Source of the DNA: Runella aurantiaca
Lineage (GTDB): Bacteria > Bacteroidota > Bacteroidia > Cytophagales > Spirosomataceae
Assembly (NCBI RefSeq): GCF_003339505.1
Contig: NZ_QPIW01000012.1
Span: 114,631-178,630 of the forward strand
Direction: 5' to 3'
DNA length: 64,000 nt
Below are positions 37,149-47,650 of this stretch, one piece after another (the first letter of the stretch is position 1; each line of letters begins with the position of its first letter). Below the pieces are notes generated by a model. That model made no database searches, was not told the origin of the DNA, and saw only the letters and a program-made list of their open reading frames with translations. Both the position numbers and the translations under genes were made by a program.

Positions 37149-37498
37149 CCTTGTAGGCTTTTATAATCAGACGAAAAACCTTTTTGAAGGTCACCTAACC
37201 CCATACACCTAACTTGCTGACTATAAACACATGACGATACAAAAACCTCCTTAAGTGCACACTAAAACATACCAATCAAAATAGAGAATCTACGAAACTT
37301 GATCTCTTGGGAAGGATTCCTCCAATGAAAAAAACTTGATAGGGATATTATTTTTTTCAATAAATAAACGCTAACAAAGTCAGGCGTTCATTTATTAAGA
37401 CATGATTTATCCTGCCAATCTGTCAGCTTTTAAGGTAGTGGCAAAGAAATTGCCGACATTTGTAAAAAATATTGAACAGTAGCGTACACCTATTTATT
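37149..37498. other. Intergenic region before grpE and the lasso-like gene
   Basis: This 350-base divergent region is AT-rich and has no further reading frame I can support. It should contain the promoters for the minus-strand lasso-type unit and for grpE-dnaJ. A small inverted repeat (ACCTTnnnnAAGGT) occurs near 37178-37191; it is too short to call. Confidence 0.45.
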
Positions 37499-38047
37499 AT
37501 GACAACAGACAACGGAAATGACATAACTACGGACGAAACGACAGCACCCGTAGAGGGCACAGAAACTCCCGTAGAAATCGCTCAGGAAACCGAAACCACG
37601 GAAACCGAAAAATTACAGGCTGAAATTACGGAACTGAAAGACAAATACCTGCGCCTATATGCTGATTTTGAGAACTTCCGTCGCCGCACCGCTAAAGAAA
37701 AATTGGAATTGATTTCAACCGCCAACGAAGAATTGATGAAGGCGGTGTTGCCCGTCGTCGACGACTTTGAACGTGCCATGTCTTCTTTTGAAACAACAAC
37801 CGACATTGTGCCATTAAAAGAAGGAGTTGGGTTAATTTATGCAAAGTTCTCGAAGACACTGGAAAACCGAGGCCTTAAACCAATGGTTTCTAAAGGAGAG
37901 ACATTCGACGCTGATTTGCACGAATCCATCACGCAGTTCCCCGCCCCAAGCGACGACTTGAAAGGCAAAGTGATTGATGAAGTTGAGAAGGGATATTTTC
38001 TAAATGAAAAAGTAATTAGATACGCTAAAGTGGTCGTAGGAAGTTAA
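37499..38047 (+). CDS. grpE: Nucleotide exchange factor GrpE
   Basis: The ATG at 37499 is preferred to the longer frame at 37472, giving 182 residues. The protein has an acidic, unstructured N-terminus, a coiled coil with LRLYADFENFRRRTAKEK, and the C-terminal beta-domain (PVVDDFERAM, HESITQFPAP, VIDEVEKGYFLNEKVIRYAKVVV) characteristic of GrpE. It exchanges ADP for ATP on DnaK. It stands 92 bases upstream of dnaJ; dnaK itself is not in the window. Confidence 0.95.
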   Translation: MTTDNGNDITTDETTAPVEGTETPVEIAQETETTETEKLQAEITELKDKYLRLYADFENFRRRTAKEKLELISTANEELMKAVLPVVDDFERAMSSFETTTDIVPLKEGVGLIYAKFSKTLENRGLKPMVSKGETFDADLHESITQFPAPSDDLKGKVIDEVEKGYFLNEKVIRYAKVVVGS

Positions 38048-38139
38048 AATAAATAACCGTTAAATTGTTAATCGTTAGAAGTAAATGCTGATACACGAAT
38101 AACAGTCAACGGCGGATAGCGATTAACAGTTTTCAAGCA

Positions 38140-39294
38140 ATGGCACAAAAAAGAGATTATTACGAAATTCTTGGCGTTGGCAAAACGGCGGCAGATGATG
38201 AAATAAAGAAAGCCTACCGTAAGCTGGCGATCAAGTATCACCCCGACAAAAACCCCGACGACCCTTCTGCCGAAGAGAAGTTTAAAGAAGCAGCCGAGGC
38301 ATACGGAGTCTTGAGTGATGCCGAAAAACGCAAACGCTACGACCAGTTTGGCCATGCCGGAATGGGGGGCAATGGCGGTTTTGGCGGCGGTCAGGGCTTT
38401 GATATCAATGACATATTTTCACAATTCGGCGACATTTTCGGTGATGCATCCCCATTCGGTGATATTTTCGGCAATGGTGGCGGGGGCGGCGGACGCCGCG
38501 TACGGCGCGGTACCGACCTGCGTATCAAGTTAAAACTCGATTTGCGCGAAGTAGCCGAAGGAGCTGAAAAGAAAATCAAAGTAAAACGCTACGTTGGCTG
38601 TAACACTTGCGGCGGTAACGGCTCAAAAAACGGAGCATCCCTCAAAACCTGTACCACCTGTAACGGCAACGGTCAGGTGCGGAAAGTGGTAAGCACGATG
38701 CTCGGACAAATGGTTTCGACCAGCACCTGCCCTACCTGCAACGGCGAAGGTAAAATCGTAACCGACCGTTGCGAAATCTGCGCTGGCGAAGGCCGCGTAT
38801 TGGAAGAGGACGTAATCAGCATCAAAATCCCTGGCGGCGTAGCCGACGGAATGCAGCTTTCGATGAGCGGCAAAGGAAACGTACCACCCCGGGGCGGCGT
38901 TGCTGGCGATTTGCTCATCGTGGTAGAAGAGGAAGAAGACGAACAACTAAAACGTGACGGCAATAACCTCGTCTATGACCTGCACCTCAACTTCGTAGAT
39001 GCCGCCTTAGGCACCACGGCCGAAGTGCCTACCCTCGACGGAAAAGCCCGCGTACCGATTGAAGCGGGAGTACAGGGTGGAAAAATCCTACGCCTCAAAG
39101 GAAAAGGCATCAAAGAACTCAACGGCTACGGTCGCGGCGACCAATTGATTCACGTCAATATCTGGACACCTAAGCAACTCAGCGCCGAAGAACGCAGTAT
39201 TCTCGAAAAACTAAAATCTTCTCCCAACTTTCAACCCAAACCGGGAAAAAATGAGAAAGGATTCTTTGAGAAAATGAAAGATTTCTTTCATTAG
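38140..39294 (+). CDS. dnaJ: Chaperone protein DnaJ
   Basis: It is a 384-residue type I DnaJ. The J domain holds HPD (in [11 protein letters not shown]), then a Gly/Phe-rich segment, then four C-x-x-C-x-G-x-G zinc-finger repeats ([32 protein letters not shown]) and the C-terminal substrate domain with a dimerisation tail. It delivers unfolded clients to DnaK. It is co-directional with grpE and probably co-transcribed, and a terminator follows. Confidence 0.96.
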   Translation: MAQKRDYYEILGVGKTAADDEIKKAYRKLAIKYHPDKNPDDPSAEEKFKEAAEAYGVLSDAEKRKRYDQFGHAGMGGNGGFGGGQGFDINDIFSQFGDIFGDASPFGDIFGNGGGGGGRRVRRGTDLRIKLKLDLREVAEGAEKKIKVKRYVGCNTCGGNGSKNGASLKTCTTCNGNGQVRKVVSTMLGQMVSTSTCPTCNGEGKIVTDRCEICAGEGRVLEEDVISIKIPGGVADGMQLSMSGKGNVPPRGGVAGDLLIVVEEEEDEQLKRDGNNLVYDLHLNFVDAALGTTAEVPTLDGKARVPIEAGVQGGKILRLKGKGIKELNGYGRGDQLIHVNIWTPKQLSAEERSILEKLKSSPNFQPKPGKNEKGFFEKMKDFFH

Positions 39295-39315
39295 TCGTTG
39301 ATTAAACATAAAGAA

Positions 39316-39345
39316 AACGGGTGGCCCAAAACCATCCGTTTTTTT
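39316..39345 (+). terminator. Terminator after dnaJ
   Basis: AACGGGTGG (39316-39324) pairs with CCATCCGTT (39332-39340) with one G-T pair, and seven Ts follow. Confidence 0.85.
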
Positions 39346-39525
39346 GTTGTTCCCCCTCCTATGAATTGGCCTCTAAAGCTAAAATGTTCTTCTTTGAATT
39401 GCTGTCTTTAGGGCCATTTCATTTTTTCTACTCTGCAACATACCCACTGACGGCCAAACTATTTTTTAAAATCTTGGGTTGAAAAGTAAATACCTAAGTA
39501 CAATTCGAATTATTCCAAATCAGTC

Positions 39526-40875
39526 ATGCAGCGCGAAATTCTTGAAACAATTAAGTTAAGTATTCCCATCATCATTGCCCAACTCGGCGTTATTCTCATG
39601 GGCGTTACCGACAATCTGATGGTGGGGCGGTTTCTGGGTGCGGTGCCGTTGGGCGCAGCTGGCTTGGCTACTTCGCTGTCATTTCTGGTTACGAGCATTG
39701 GTTTTGGTGGCTTAGGCGTCATTGCGGTGCTGATTTCTCAAGCCAAGGGACAAAATGATTCGGCCGAAATCGGGCGTTTGTTTCGGGCGGGGCTTTACGT
39801 GGCCATTTTGATGAGTATTGTCTTAGGACTCGTAGGAGCGGCCATTGGAATGAATATGGACGCTTTAGGCCAAACCCCCGAAGTAGCCCGCTTGGCCGAG
39901 CCATTCATGTACTATTTAAGCATTTCTACCTTGCCCTTATTGATTTTTGTGGCGGCCCGACAGTTAGCCGACGGGCTTTCCTATACTCGGGTGGCCATGA
40001 TTGTAACCGTTTCGGCCTTGTGTTTCAATGCATTGGTCAACTGGGTGCTGATTAATGGCATCTGGATTTTTCCCAAAATGGGCCTCAACGGAGCCGCCGC
40101 AGGTACGCTGCTATCGCGCATCTACATGGCGGTGGCTATTCTGGTCTATATCTATAAAACCAAGCATTTTTCACGGTATCTTGTGGCCGCCCGGCGCGTA
40201 AGTACAGAACTAATCGTCAAAATCTTACGGTTATCCGTCTCCGTTGGGTTCCAATTTTTCTTTGAGGTAGCCGCTTTTTCATTGGCAGTAGTGATGATTG
40301 GTTGGCTGGGTGAAAGTCAGTTGGCGGCCCACCAAATCGCCATCAATTTAGCTTCTACTACCTACATGATGGCCACGGGCATTGCCTCAGCGGGAGCCAT
40401 CCGCGTGGGGCGCGCTTTTGGTGAGCAACAGCCAAAAAACGTGCGCAGAGCAGGTACGGCCGCTTTTATGCTGGTTGCAGCATTTATGGGTGTATGGTGC
40501 ATTACATTCCTGACGGCGAGTGATTTTCTGGTGTCACTTTACCTGAAAGACAATCCAGAAGTAACGCAAATTGCGGCAACGCTCATGATATACGCGGGCT
40601 TTTTTCAACTCTCCGACGGCATTCAGGCAACGGGTCTAGGCACGTTGCGTGGCGTATCAGATGTCAATGTACCTACCATAATCACACTGATAGCCTATTG
40701 GGGGATTTCCCTCCCCTTGAGTTATGTGTTGGCTTTTACCTTCCAAATGGATGTCGAAGGCATTTGGATTGCCCTCTCGGCGGGACTTACGTTTTCGGCG
40801 GTTTTTCTGACCATTCGATTCTACCGATTGGTGCGTTCAAAACGACCCAAACCATCCAATTTACCCCTTGCCTAG
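39526..40875 (+). CDS. MATE-family multidrug efflux protein
   Basis: It is a 449-residue protein, all hydrophobic with about twelve transmembrane helices in two homologous halves. The N-terminal LSIPIIIAQLGVILMGVTDNLMVG is the hallmark of the MATE family (NorM-like), and the second half has the matching AHQIAINLASTTYMMATGIA. It exports cationic drugs or toxic compounds in exchange for Na+ or H+. It is flanked by chaperone and hydrolase genes and appears to be transcribed alone. Confidence 0.92.
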   Translation: MQREILETIKLSIPIIIAQLGVILMGVTDNLMVGRFLGAVPLGAAGLATSLSFLVTSIGFGGLGVIAVLISQAKGQNDSAEIGRLFRAGLYVAILMSIVLGLVGAAIGMNMDALGQTPEVARLAEPFMYYLSISTLPLLIFVAARQLADGLSYTRVAMIVTVSALCFNALVNWVLINGIWIFPKMGLNGAAAGTLLSRIYMAVAILVYIYKTKHFSRYLVAARRVSTELIVKILRLSVSVGFQFFFEVAAFSLAVVMIGWLGESQLAAHQIAINLASTTYMMATGIASAGAIRVGRAFGEQQPKNVRRAGTAAFMLVAAFMGVWCITFLTASDFLVSLYLKDNPEVTQIAATLMIYAGFFQLSDGIQATGLGTLRGVSDVNVPTIITLIAYWGISLPLSYVLAFTFQMDVEGIWIALSAGLTFSAVFLTIRFYRLVRSKRPKPSNLPLA

Positions 40876-40985
40876 CCTTGGGAAATGTTTTTTTGTTGAT
40901 TCGTCTACTTAAAGCAAAAATACTGCGCCCTAGCAGTATCACTTCCTTTAAGTTTTATCAATATTTGTAAAAACATCGACCCAGT

Positions 40986-42506
40986 ATGAATCCACGTTAC
41001 TCCTTTGTGCTCCTTTTTTTACTCACGTTTGTCACTTTTGCCCAAAAGAAAAACACCCCTCCCCCACCCACCGACCCACTGACTGGTTTTGATGCCTTTG
41101 TCAACCAAATGCTTGTGGAATGGCGCGTACCAGGGGCGTCGGTGGCCATTGTGAAAGACGGTAAACTTCTGTACGCCAAAGGCTATGGGTTCAAAGACAT
41201 CAAGAAAAACTTGCCTGTTACAGAAAAAACCCTTTTCCCGATTGCCTCCTGTACCAAATCTTTTACCTCGGCGGCGTTGGCGATTCTGGCCGATGAGGGA
41301 AAACTGGATTGGAATAAACCCATCAAAGAGTACCTTCCTGACTTTCAATTGCAAGACGAATTTGCCACGAGAACCATTGCGGCCCGAGATTTGGTCTCTC
41401 ATCGCACTGGCCTCGCCCGCCACGACCTCACGTGGCTCTATGCCAATCTGGGACGCCAAAGTTTATACCAAAACCTGAAACACTTGCCGCTTTCGAAGCC
41501 CCTGTATGCGCAGTATCAATACAACAATTTGATGTTTATGACCGCTGGCGTTTTGATTGAACGCCTCTCTGGCAAAAGTTGGGAAAACTTTCTGCGGGAA
41601 AAAATTCTGCAGCCGCTCAGCATGAACCAAACGGTGCTTACCTATCCAGAACTGTTTCAGAAAGAGGACTATGCACTTTCGTACCGCGACTCCAACGGCC
41701 AATGGACCGAACAGGGGTTTGGCAGTAACGTGGATGCTATCGGCCCAGCGGGCTCCATCAAATCCAACGCGGTAGAAATGGCCAATTGGCTCATCATGCA
41801 GCTCAATAAAGGGAAGTTTGGGGATAAGCAAATCATTTCGGCCGCTAATCTAAAAGAAAACCATACCCCGCAAATTATCGTATCACCTGCCGAGGCAACG
41901 TTTAGCGAGTTGGGTTATGCCTCTTACGGGATGGGGTGGAGCATCAATACTTACCGTGGACACCTCCGACTGGCCCACAACGGCTCGATTGAAGGGTACC
42001 GTTCGCAAATGGCTTTTTTCCCTAACGATAATATCGGCGTCGTTATTCTCACCAATACAGGGGCCGTAGATTATTATTTTGTCAATGCAGTATGCAATTA
42101 TTTCTCCGACAAATGGCTGAGTTTACCCGTCATCGACTGGACTCCTCGCCTCAAAATCGCCCAAGCCGAGGCAAAAGCAAAGCAGGAAAAGGCAAAACTA
42201 GACAATGCCTCAAAACGCAAAAATGATACTACCCCCTCCCATGTACCCGATTCTTACGCTGGAACTTTTGAGCATCCCGCTTACGGCACCTTCGTGCTGG
42301 AGCCCAAAACAGACGGCACTTACGTAGGTGCGTTTCATGGACTTCCCTTCACGCTCACCCATTATCACTACGATATATTTGAAGGTACTGGCATCTTTGA
42401 CCAAGCGAAATTTGATTTTAAAATAGGACCGACGGGCGAAATCGAACGCGTGACTCTCCACTTGGCCAATGCGGGTGAAATTGATTTTCAAAAAGTGATA
42501 AAATAA
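40986..42506 (+). CDS. Class C beta-lactamase-family serine hydrolase
   Basis: It is a 506-residue secreted protein (signal MNPRYSFVLLFLLTFVTFAQ). The serine-hydrolase signature SCTK (Ser88, Lys91) precedes YQYNN (Y-x-N) and a downstream H-N-G in RLAHNGSIEGYRSQM. The C-terminus has a separate DUF3471-like beta domain from about residue 410. Members act as D,D-peptidases or esterases as well as beta-lactamases, so penicillin hydrolysis is not established. Two other serine hydrolases occur within 9 kb. Confidence 0.88.
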   Translation: MNPRYSFVLLFLLTFVTFAQKKNTPPPPTDPLTGFDAFVNQMLVEWRVPGASVAIVKDGKLLYAKGYGFKDIKKNLPVTEKTLFPIASCTKSFTSAALAILADEGKLDWNKPIKEYLPDFQLQDEFATRTIAARDLVSHRTGLARHDLTWLYANLGRQSLYQNLKHLPLSKPLYAQYQYNNLMFMTAGVLIERLSGKSWENFLREKILQPLSMNQTVLTYPELFQKEDYALSYRDSNGQWTEQGFGSNVDAIGPAGSIKSNAVEMANWLIMQLNKGKFGDKQIISAANLKENHTPQIIVSPAEATFSELGYASYGMGWSINTYRGHLRLAHNGSIEGYRSQMAFFPNDNIGVVILTNTGAVDYYFVNAVCNYFSDKWLSLPVIDWTPRLKIAQAEAKAKQEKAKLDNASKRKNDTTPSHVPDSYAGTFEHPAYGTFVLEPKTDGTYVGAFHGLPFTLTHYHYDIFEGTGIFDQAKFDFKIGPTGEIERVTLHLANAGEIDFQKVIK

Positions 42507-42588
42507 AACTGATTTTCAAAATCTTTGAATTTAAAGCGTTGATATACTTATATCACCGTTTATCCAAATTTAGTAGAGGGAGCAAATT

Positions 42589-42596
42589 TAGTTTTG
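42589..42596 (+). promoter_or_regulatory. TAnnTTTG -7 box before the TolC-like gene
   Basis: TAGTTTTG matches the Bacteroidota -7 consensus exactly and is 31 bases upstream of the ATG. A -33 element is not convincing. Confidence 0.45.
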
Positions 42597-42626
42597 TAAC
42601 CTTGACCTCGAAAATCCGAAACAGCG

Positions 42627-44084
42627 ATGAAAAAATGGTTACTCGCCTTTGCGCTGGGTGTTAGCGTATTAGTCCACGTCCAAGCTCAACAAAAATATAC
42701 CCTCCAACAGTGCATTACGATTGCGTTGGAAAACAACCTGCAATTGCGGCAATTAATGCTGCAAGTTCAAACGAATCAGAACGTTTTTGAACAGTCAAAA
42801 TGGCAGCGTTATCCTACCCTCAACTTCAGCGGAAGCCAAGGTTTACAATCAGGACGTAACATTGACCCGTTTACCAACCAGTTTGTGGAGCAAACAGTTA
42901 ATTTCTCCAACTTTTCGGTCAATACTGGCGTCAATTTGTTTAATGGTTATCAGCAAAAAAACATCATTAAACAAAACCAAACCAACGTTCTTGCCACGCA
43001 GAAAGACGTCGAGTCGAACCGCAACACCCTGATTTTAAATGTTGCTTCAAGCTATATTTCTGTCTTAAACAACCAAGAACAACTCGAATTTGCCCGTCGT
43101 CAGGCTGAAACTACCCGTCTGCAATTAGACCGCACGGATAGATTGGTCAAGGCGGGGTCTTTGTCGCAAATCAACCTGTATGATATTCAATCGCAGTTAG
43201 CCAACGACGAACTGTCGATCGTCAATGCGCAAAACAATATCGAATTGTCGAAATTGACGTTGAAACAATTCCTCAACCTGCCCGCAAGCGAAGTATTTGA
43301 TATTGCCCCAATCGCATTGCCCGCACCCTCTACAACAACACCATACGATGCTACCCTAGAACAAGTCTACAACGCGGCCATCAAGTATTTACCCGATTTG
43401 GACGCGGCCAACTTGCGCATCGAAAGTGCCAAAACAGGCATTGAAATTGCCAAAGGTGCCAAACTTCCCTCCATCACCTTGGGCGGCGGGCTTAGTTCTT
43501 CGTTTTCCAGCGCGGCACCCAAACAACGTTTTGTCGGCGACGGTGGCGCTTCCAGAGTTGTGGATGTTCCTTCTACTACGCGCTATGTATCTTATGGCGG
43601 TTTTACCGTTCCCGTCATTGAAAAAGTGACCGTTCCGAGCGGAGCGATTCAGGATTTCGGGTACTTTGACCAGCTGAATTTTAACCGCAACGCCTCCCTT
43701 TCGCTTTCATTAAGGATGCCTATTTTCAACGGTTATCAGGTAAAATACCGCATTGCAAACGCCATGATTCAGCAAAAAAACTTGGAATACCAAGCGCAAA
43801 TCGTCCAGAATCAAATTCGTCAAACGGTGGAGCAGGCATATTATAGCATGGTCAACGCCGCCAAACGCTACGAGGCCACTTCCCGACAAATCGAGTCGCT
43901 TGAATTGTCGTTTAAAGCCGCCGAGTTACGTTTTAACGCGGGCGCTATCAACGCCACGGAATACAACATCGCCAAAAACAATTTGGACCGTTCACGTGCC
44001 AGTTTGATTCAAGCCAAATACGAGTATCTCTTCAGAACCAAAATTCTGGATTTCTACCAAAGCAAACCTATCTCTTTAGAATAA
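42627..44084 (+). CDS. TolC-family outer-membrane efflux channel
   Basis: It is a 485-residue protein with signal MKKWLLAFALGVSVLVHVQAQ followed by TLQQCITIALENNLQLRQL, the N-terminal motif of outer-membrane efflux proteins. Two homologous halves of long coiled-coil helices with YNIAKNNLDRSRASLIQAKYEYLFR near the C-terminus are typical of TolC. It forms the outer tunnel of a tripartite pump. It is followed 105 bases later by a periplasmic adaptor, but no inner-membrane pump gene follows. Confidence 0.92.
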   Translation: MKKWLLAFALGVSVLVHVQAQQKYTLQQCITIALENNLQLRQLMLQVQTNQNVFEQSKWQRYPTLNFSGSQGLQSGRNIDPFTNQFVEQTVNFSNFSVNTGVNLFNGYQQKNIIKQNQTNVLATQKDVESNRNTLILNVASSYISVLNNQEQLEFARRQAETTRLQLDRTDRLVKAGSLSQINLYDIQSQLANDELSIVNAQNNIELSKLTLKQFLNLPASEVFDIAPIALPAPSTTTPYDATLEQVYNAAIKYLPDLDAANLRIESAKTGIEIAKGAKLPSITLGGGLSSSFSSAAPKQRFVGDGGASRVVDVPSTTRYVSYGGFTVPVIEKVTVPSGAIQDFGYFDQLNFNRNASLSLSLRMPIFNGYQVKYRIANAMIQQKNLEYQAQIVQNQIRQTVEQAYYSMVNAAKRYEATSRQIESLELSFKAAELRFNAGAINATEYNIAKNNLDRSRASLIQAKYEYLFRTKILDFYQSKPISLE

Positions 44085-44189
44085 CAACAGGGTTCCTTCC
44101 TCATTAACATTAAAACGAGGAAAAGCAGAAATGAAAAAAATGCTTTTCCTCACTCATACACTAAATTACACTTTACAATAAAATTAAAC

Positions 44190-45581
44190 ATGGCTAAGAA
44201 ATCTTCTTCTCGTTTATGGTGGATACTCGGAGGCGTTGTGGTAGCATTGGGGGCGGGGTTGCTAATCGCTAAGCAACAAGGTTGGATTGGAAAAGTCAAG
44301 CCGACCGAAGTAGAATTTGCCAAAGTAAAAAAGATAGACATTATTGAACGCGTGAGCGCTTCGGGTCGGGTGCAGCCAGAAGTAGAAGTAAAAATCAGCC
44401 CCGACGTACCCGGTGAAATCATCGGTCTCTACGTAGAAGAAGGCGACTCGGTGGTAAAAGGGCAATTGCTCGCCAAAATCCGCCCCGACAACTACGATGC
44501 GTTGTTGGCCCGTGCGCAGGCGGCGGTCAATTCTAGCAAAGCGGAAGTAGAACGTTCCAAAGCTTCACTGGCCCAATCCAACGCGCAGTTGATTCGCGCA
44601 AAAGCCGATTACGAGCGTAATAAAAAATTACAAGCCGATAAAATTGTTTCGGACGCCGACCTTGAAAGAAGTGAGGCTGACTATGGGGTGGCGTTGCAAA
44701 ACGTAGAAGCGGCCAAAGCCGCTATTTCAGCCTCTAAGTTCAACGTTCAAAGCTCCGAAGCCGCCCTGCGCGATGCGGCCGAAAACCTTCGCAAAACAAC
44801 CATTTATGCCCCGCAAAGCGGAACAATTTCTAAACTAAACGTCGAACTTGGAGACCGTGTGGTAGGTACGTCGCAGATGGCGGGTACGGAAATGATGCGT
44901 ATTGCCAACCTCAACAACATGGAAGTACGGGTAGATGTAAACGAAAACGACATTGTGCGGGTTCACCTCGGCGACACCGTCGACATTGAAGTAGACTCTT
45001 ATGCCGAGCGCAAATTTATGGGCATAGTCACCGAAATTGCCAATACCGCCAATGGAATGGCTACGACTTCGGCTAGCTCAGGCTCAACCGACGCCGTCAC
45101 CGAGTTTGAAGTAAAAATCAAAATCCTGAACTCATCGTACCGAGATTTGATGGTGAACCGCTCCAAAAAATCATACCCTTTCAAACCGGGCATGACGGCC
45201 GCCGTTGAAATCATCACCGACCGTAAAGCGGGTGTGCTTTCGGTTCCGATTGCGGCTGTAACAACCCGAGGCAAAGAAGACGAAGTCAAAAAAGAAGGCC
45301 CCGATGCACCTCCTGCCCCCGCCGAGCCTGAGCAAAAGAACAAAAAAGAGGAAAAACTCAAAGAACTTGTTTTTGTGAATGACAAAGGCAAAGCTGTGAC
45401 CAGAGAAGTGACCACGGGCATTAGTGATTTTGAAAATATCGAAATCTTATCGGGCCTCAAAGAAGGCGAAGAAATCATTTCAGGGCCTTTTATCGAAGTT
45501 TCCAAGCGCCTCAAAAACGGTACGTTGGTCATCAAAAAGGTAATAAAGAAGGCAAAAGAAGAAGATAAGTCTGTAAACTAA
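44190..45581 (+). CDS. HlyD/MacA-type periplasmic adaptor
   Basis: It is a 463-residue protein with an N-terminal membrane anchor (WWILGGVVVALGAGLLIAKQQG), a lipoyl-like half (VEVKISPDVPGEIIGLYVEEGDSVVKGQLLAKI), a coiled-coil hairpin with many Ala, and IYAPQSGTISKLNVELGDRV. A basic, Lys-rich C-terminal tail (about residues 360-463) is unusual. It would bridge an inner-membrane transporter and the TolC-like protein upstream. MacB-like ABC permease is the expected partner and is missing here. Confidence 0.9.
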   Translation: MAKKSSSRLWWILGGVVVALGAGLLIAKQQGWIGKVKPTEVEFAKVKKIDIIERVSASGRVQPEVEVKISPDVPGEIIGLYVEEGDSVVKGQLLAKIRPDNYDALLARAQAAVNSSKAEVERSKASLAQSNAQLIRAKADYERNKKLQADKIVSDADLERSEADYGVALQNVEAAKAAISASKFNVQSSEAALRDAAENLRKTTIYAPQSGTISKLNVELGDRVVGTSQMAGTEMMRIANLNNMEVRVDVNENDIVRVHLGDTVDIEVDSYAERKFMGIVTEIANTANGMATTSASSGSTDAVTEFEVKIKILNSSYRDLMVNRSKKSYPFKPGMTAAVEIITDRKAGVLSVPIAAVTTRGKEDEVKKEGPDAPPAPAEPEQKNKKEEKLKELVFVNDKGKAVTREVTTGISDFENIEILSGLKEGEEIISGPFIEVSKRLKNGTLVIKKVIKKAKEEDKSVN

Positions 45582-45599
45582 GTCTTAACGACTTACTTC

Positions 45600-45658
45600 G
45601 AATCAGTATTTTAACGGGATTCCGCCTAGGCAGAACCGTTAAGGTACTGATTCTTTCT
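45600..45658 (+). terminator. Long two-part hairpin terminator after the adaptor
   Basis: GAATCAGTA (45600-45608) pairs with TACTGATTC (45645-45653); inside, TTAACGG pairs with CCGTTAA around a CCTAGG centre. A T-rich tract follows. Confidence 0.8.
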
Positions 45659-45675
45659 TTTTAGGGGAAAGTCGT

Positions 45676-45683
45676 TAAATTTG
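45676..45683 (+). promoter_or_regulatory. TAnnTTTG -7 box before the OmpA-family gene
   Basis: TAAATTTG matches the consensus and lies 22 bases upstream of the ATG at 45706, after the preceding terminator, so this gene has its own promoter. Confidence 0.45.
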
Positions 45684-45705
45684 TCATTTAACCATTATTG
45701 CACCC

Positions 45706-47622
45706 ATGAAGCGATTCTTTTGCTTTTTACTGCTCAGTTTTATCGGTTTTACTTCAGGCTTTGCCCAAAATGAATTTGAAGTAGGCATTGAAGTGAAAGA
45801 TAAATACACTAAGCGTATTCTTATCCCAATCATCTCGGTTTTGGCCCCAAACAGCCCCACGGAGCTTGCGGGACAAATGAATTATGACCGCTACATTATA
45901 AGCGTAAAACCCGACATTAACTACCTGATAGTGGTGGCTTTTCAGGAATACAAGACCTACCGCCAAACCCATACATTTACCAAAAGCACCACCAACGATA
46001 GAACCCTCCTGACCATAGAATTGGAACCGCTCGTGCCCCCAAAAAATGCAGCACCCATACCTCAAAAACAACAAGAACCACCCCAACCTATCCAAACTGC
46101 TCCCGCTACCGTCGTTTCTGCTCCTCCCAAACAAGAACTCACGTTTCAGGCTGTCGATGCCCTCACAGGCAAGCCAATCGCGGCGGAGTTTATGCTCTCC
46201 AACGACCTAAAAGAAAGCTATTCGGGCACAACCCGCGAGCCGAATGCTACGTTTTCAGCCCGCGTATCCCTCCAACCCCGCCCATATACCCTCACCGTGA
46301 GCGCAAATGGTTATCGAAATCACGCGTCTAAACTCTCCGTTTCTGCACCTTTACCAGAAAAACAACCCGTACAAATCATTAAATTATTCAAGGGGGACAT
46401 TGTTTTAAGAATCAAAGTCTTGGAAGAGCAAACAGGCAAAACCATTCCAGCCACGCTCCGGGTAGTAAGTGAGAGCGATAACCGTGAATTAATGAACCAA
46501 AAAAATTCCTTTAACGGACAAATCCCCATTTCACTTAACCCTAACGGGCGTTACTGGATAGAAGCCGAAGCAAAGGGCTACATGCCATATCGAAAAGAAC
46601 TGGAAAAAGCCGTAGAAAAGATCAGTGAAACAACGACATTAACCATACGGTTGTCGAAGATCGGCGATATTTTCCTAAACCTATCGGCCATAAATGCGGC
46701 TACTGGCCAACGAGTTGCGGCTACTTTTAAAATTACCGCCTCCCTGACTGGACAAGTAACCCAGCGAAAGAGTGCATTGCCCGTCAAACATAAAATTGTA
46801 GAACCAGATATTTACCAAATCGAAACCATCGCGCCAGGTTTTGCCTCTTTAAAAGGAGAAATAGATGCCGAAGAGATTGGCGTTGGGCAAGTGTTTAATT
46901 ATGAGGCTAAACTTGTGCCAACCTCCAAACAACCCGCTACCAACGCCCCTTTAGAAACCTTTCGTTTTGCCATCTTGGACGGCCAAAGTCAAAAACCTGT
47001 ACCCAACGCACGATTAAAAATTATCAATGAAACCACGCAAAAGGTGATTACGACCAAACCAGCGGGACAACTCAAAGAAACCAGACTGAAAACGGACCAA
47101 ACTTATCTTATTGAGATTGAAGCTAAAGGCTACGAAAAAATAACCATGAAGATGGCAGCAGCAGAATGGGCCAACCGGGGTGAATTTTTGACCAATATCT
47201 CGCTTGTTCCCCTCATTAAAACCACTGCCGCACCCATAAATCGGGCCATCAATGAAAAGATTTTTGACAACATTAAAGCGGGTCAATCCGTGAGTATTGA
47301 AGACAACATTTATTTTGACCAAAGCAGCTATATTCTTCGTACCGAAGCCTACGGTCAATTGCTACGTTTGGCCGCTGTCATGACCAAAAATCCTGACATT
47401 AACATTGAAATTGTAGGCCATACCGACAACGTAGGCGATGCCCGCCTGAACAAAATTCTTTCTGAGCAACGAGCAAAAGTCATCGCAAACTTTCTTGGCA
47501 ATGAAGGTATTGATGAATCCCGCCTTATCTATCGTGGTGAAGGCGGAACCAAGCCTATTGCTCCCAACGATACCGACCAAAATCGACGCCGTAACCGACG
47601 GGTGCAGTTTCTGGTCAAGTAA
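45706..47622 (+). CDS. OmpA-family protein with repeated Ig-like modules
   Basis: It is a 638-residue protein with a signal peptide (KRFFCFLLLSFIGFTSGFAQ), several related beta-rich modules (F-x-x-A/V-D-A-x-T-G-K-P-I-A-A and I-L-D-G-Q-S-Q-K-P-V-P), a Pro-rich linker at about 105-135, and a C-terminal OmpA/Pal peptidoglycan-binding domain (IYFDQSSYILRTEAYG, IEIVGHTDNVGDARLNKILSEQRAKVI, NRRVQF). It tethers the outer envelope to peptidoglycan. It starts 124 bases after the adaptor stop, behind a strong terminator and its own -7 box, so it is probably transcribed separately. Confidence 0.9.
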   Translation: MKRFFCFLLLSFIGFTSGFAQNEFEVGIEVKDKYTKRILIPIISVLAPNSPTELAGQMNYDRYIISVKPDINYLIVVAFQEYKTYRQTHTFTKSTTNDRTLLTIELEPLVPPKNAAPIPQKQQEPPQPIQTAPATVVSAPPKQELTFQAVDALTGKPIAAEFMLSNDLKESYSGTTREPNATFSARVSLQPRPYTLTVSANGYRNHASKLSVSAPLPEKQPVQIIKLFKGDIVLRIKVLEEQTGKTIPATLRVVSESDNRELMNQKNSFNGQIPISLNPNGRYWIEAEAKGYMPYRKELEKAVEKISETTTLTIRLSKIGDIFLNLSAINAATGQRVAATFKITASLTGQVTQRKSALPVKHKIVEPDIYQIETIAPGFASLKGEIDAEEIGVGQVFNYEAKLVPTSKQPATNAPLETFRFAILDGQSQKPVPNARLKIINETTQKVITTKPAGQLKETRLKTDQTYLIEIEAKGYEKITMKMAAAEWANRGEFLTNISLVPLIKTTAAPINRAINEKIFDNIKAGQSVSIEDNIYFDQSSYILRTEAYGQLLRLAAVMTKNPDINIEIVGHTDNVGDARLNKILSEQRAKVIANFLGNEGIDESRLIYRGEGGTKPIAPNDTDQNRRRNRRVQFLVK

Positions 47623-47650
47623 AACACAAACCTTCATCAATTATCTATTT

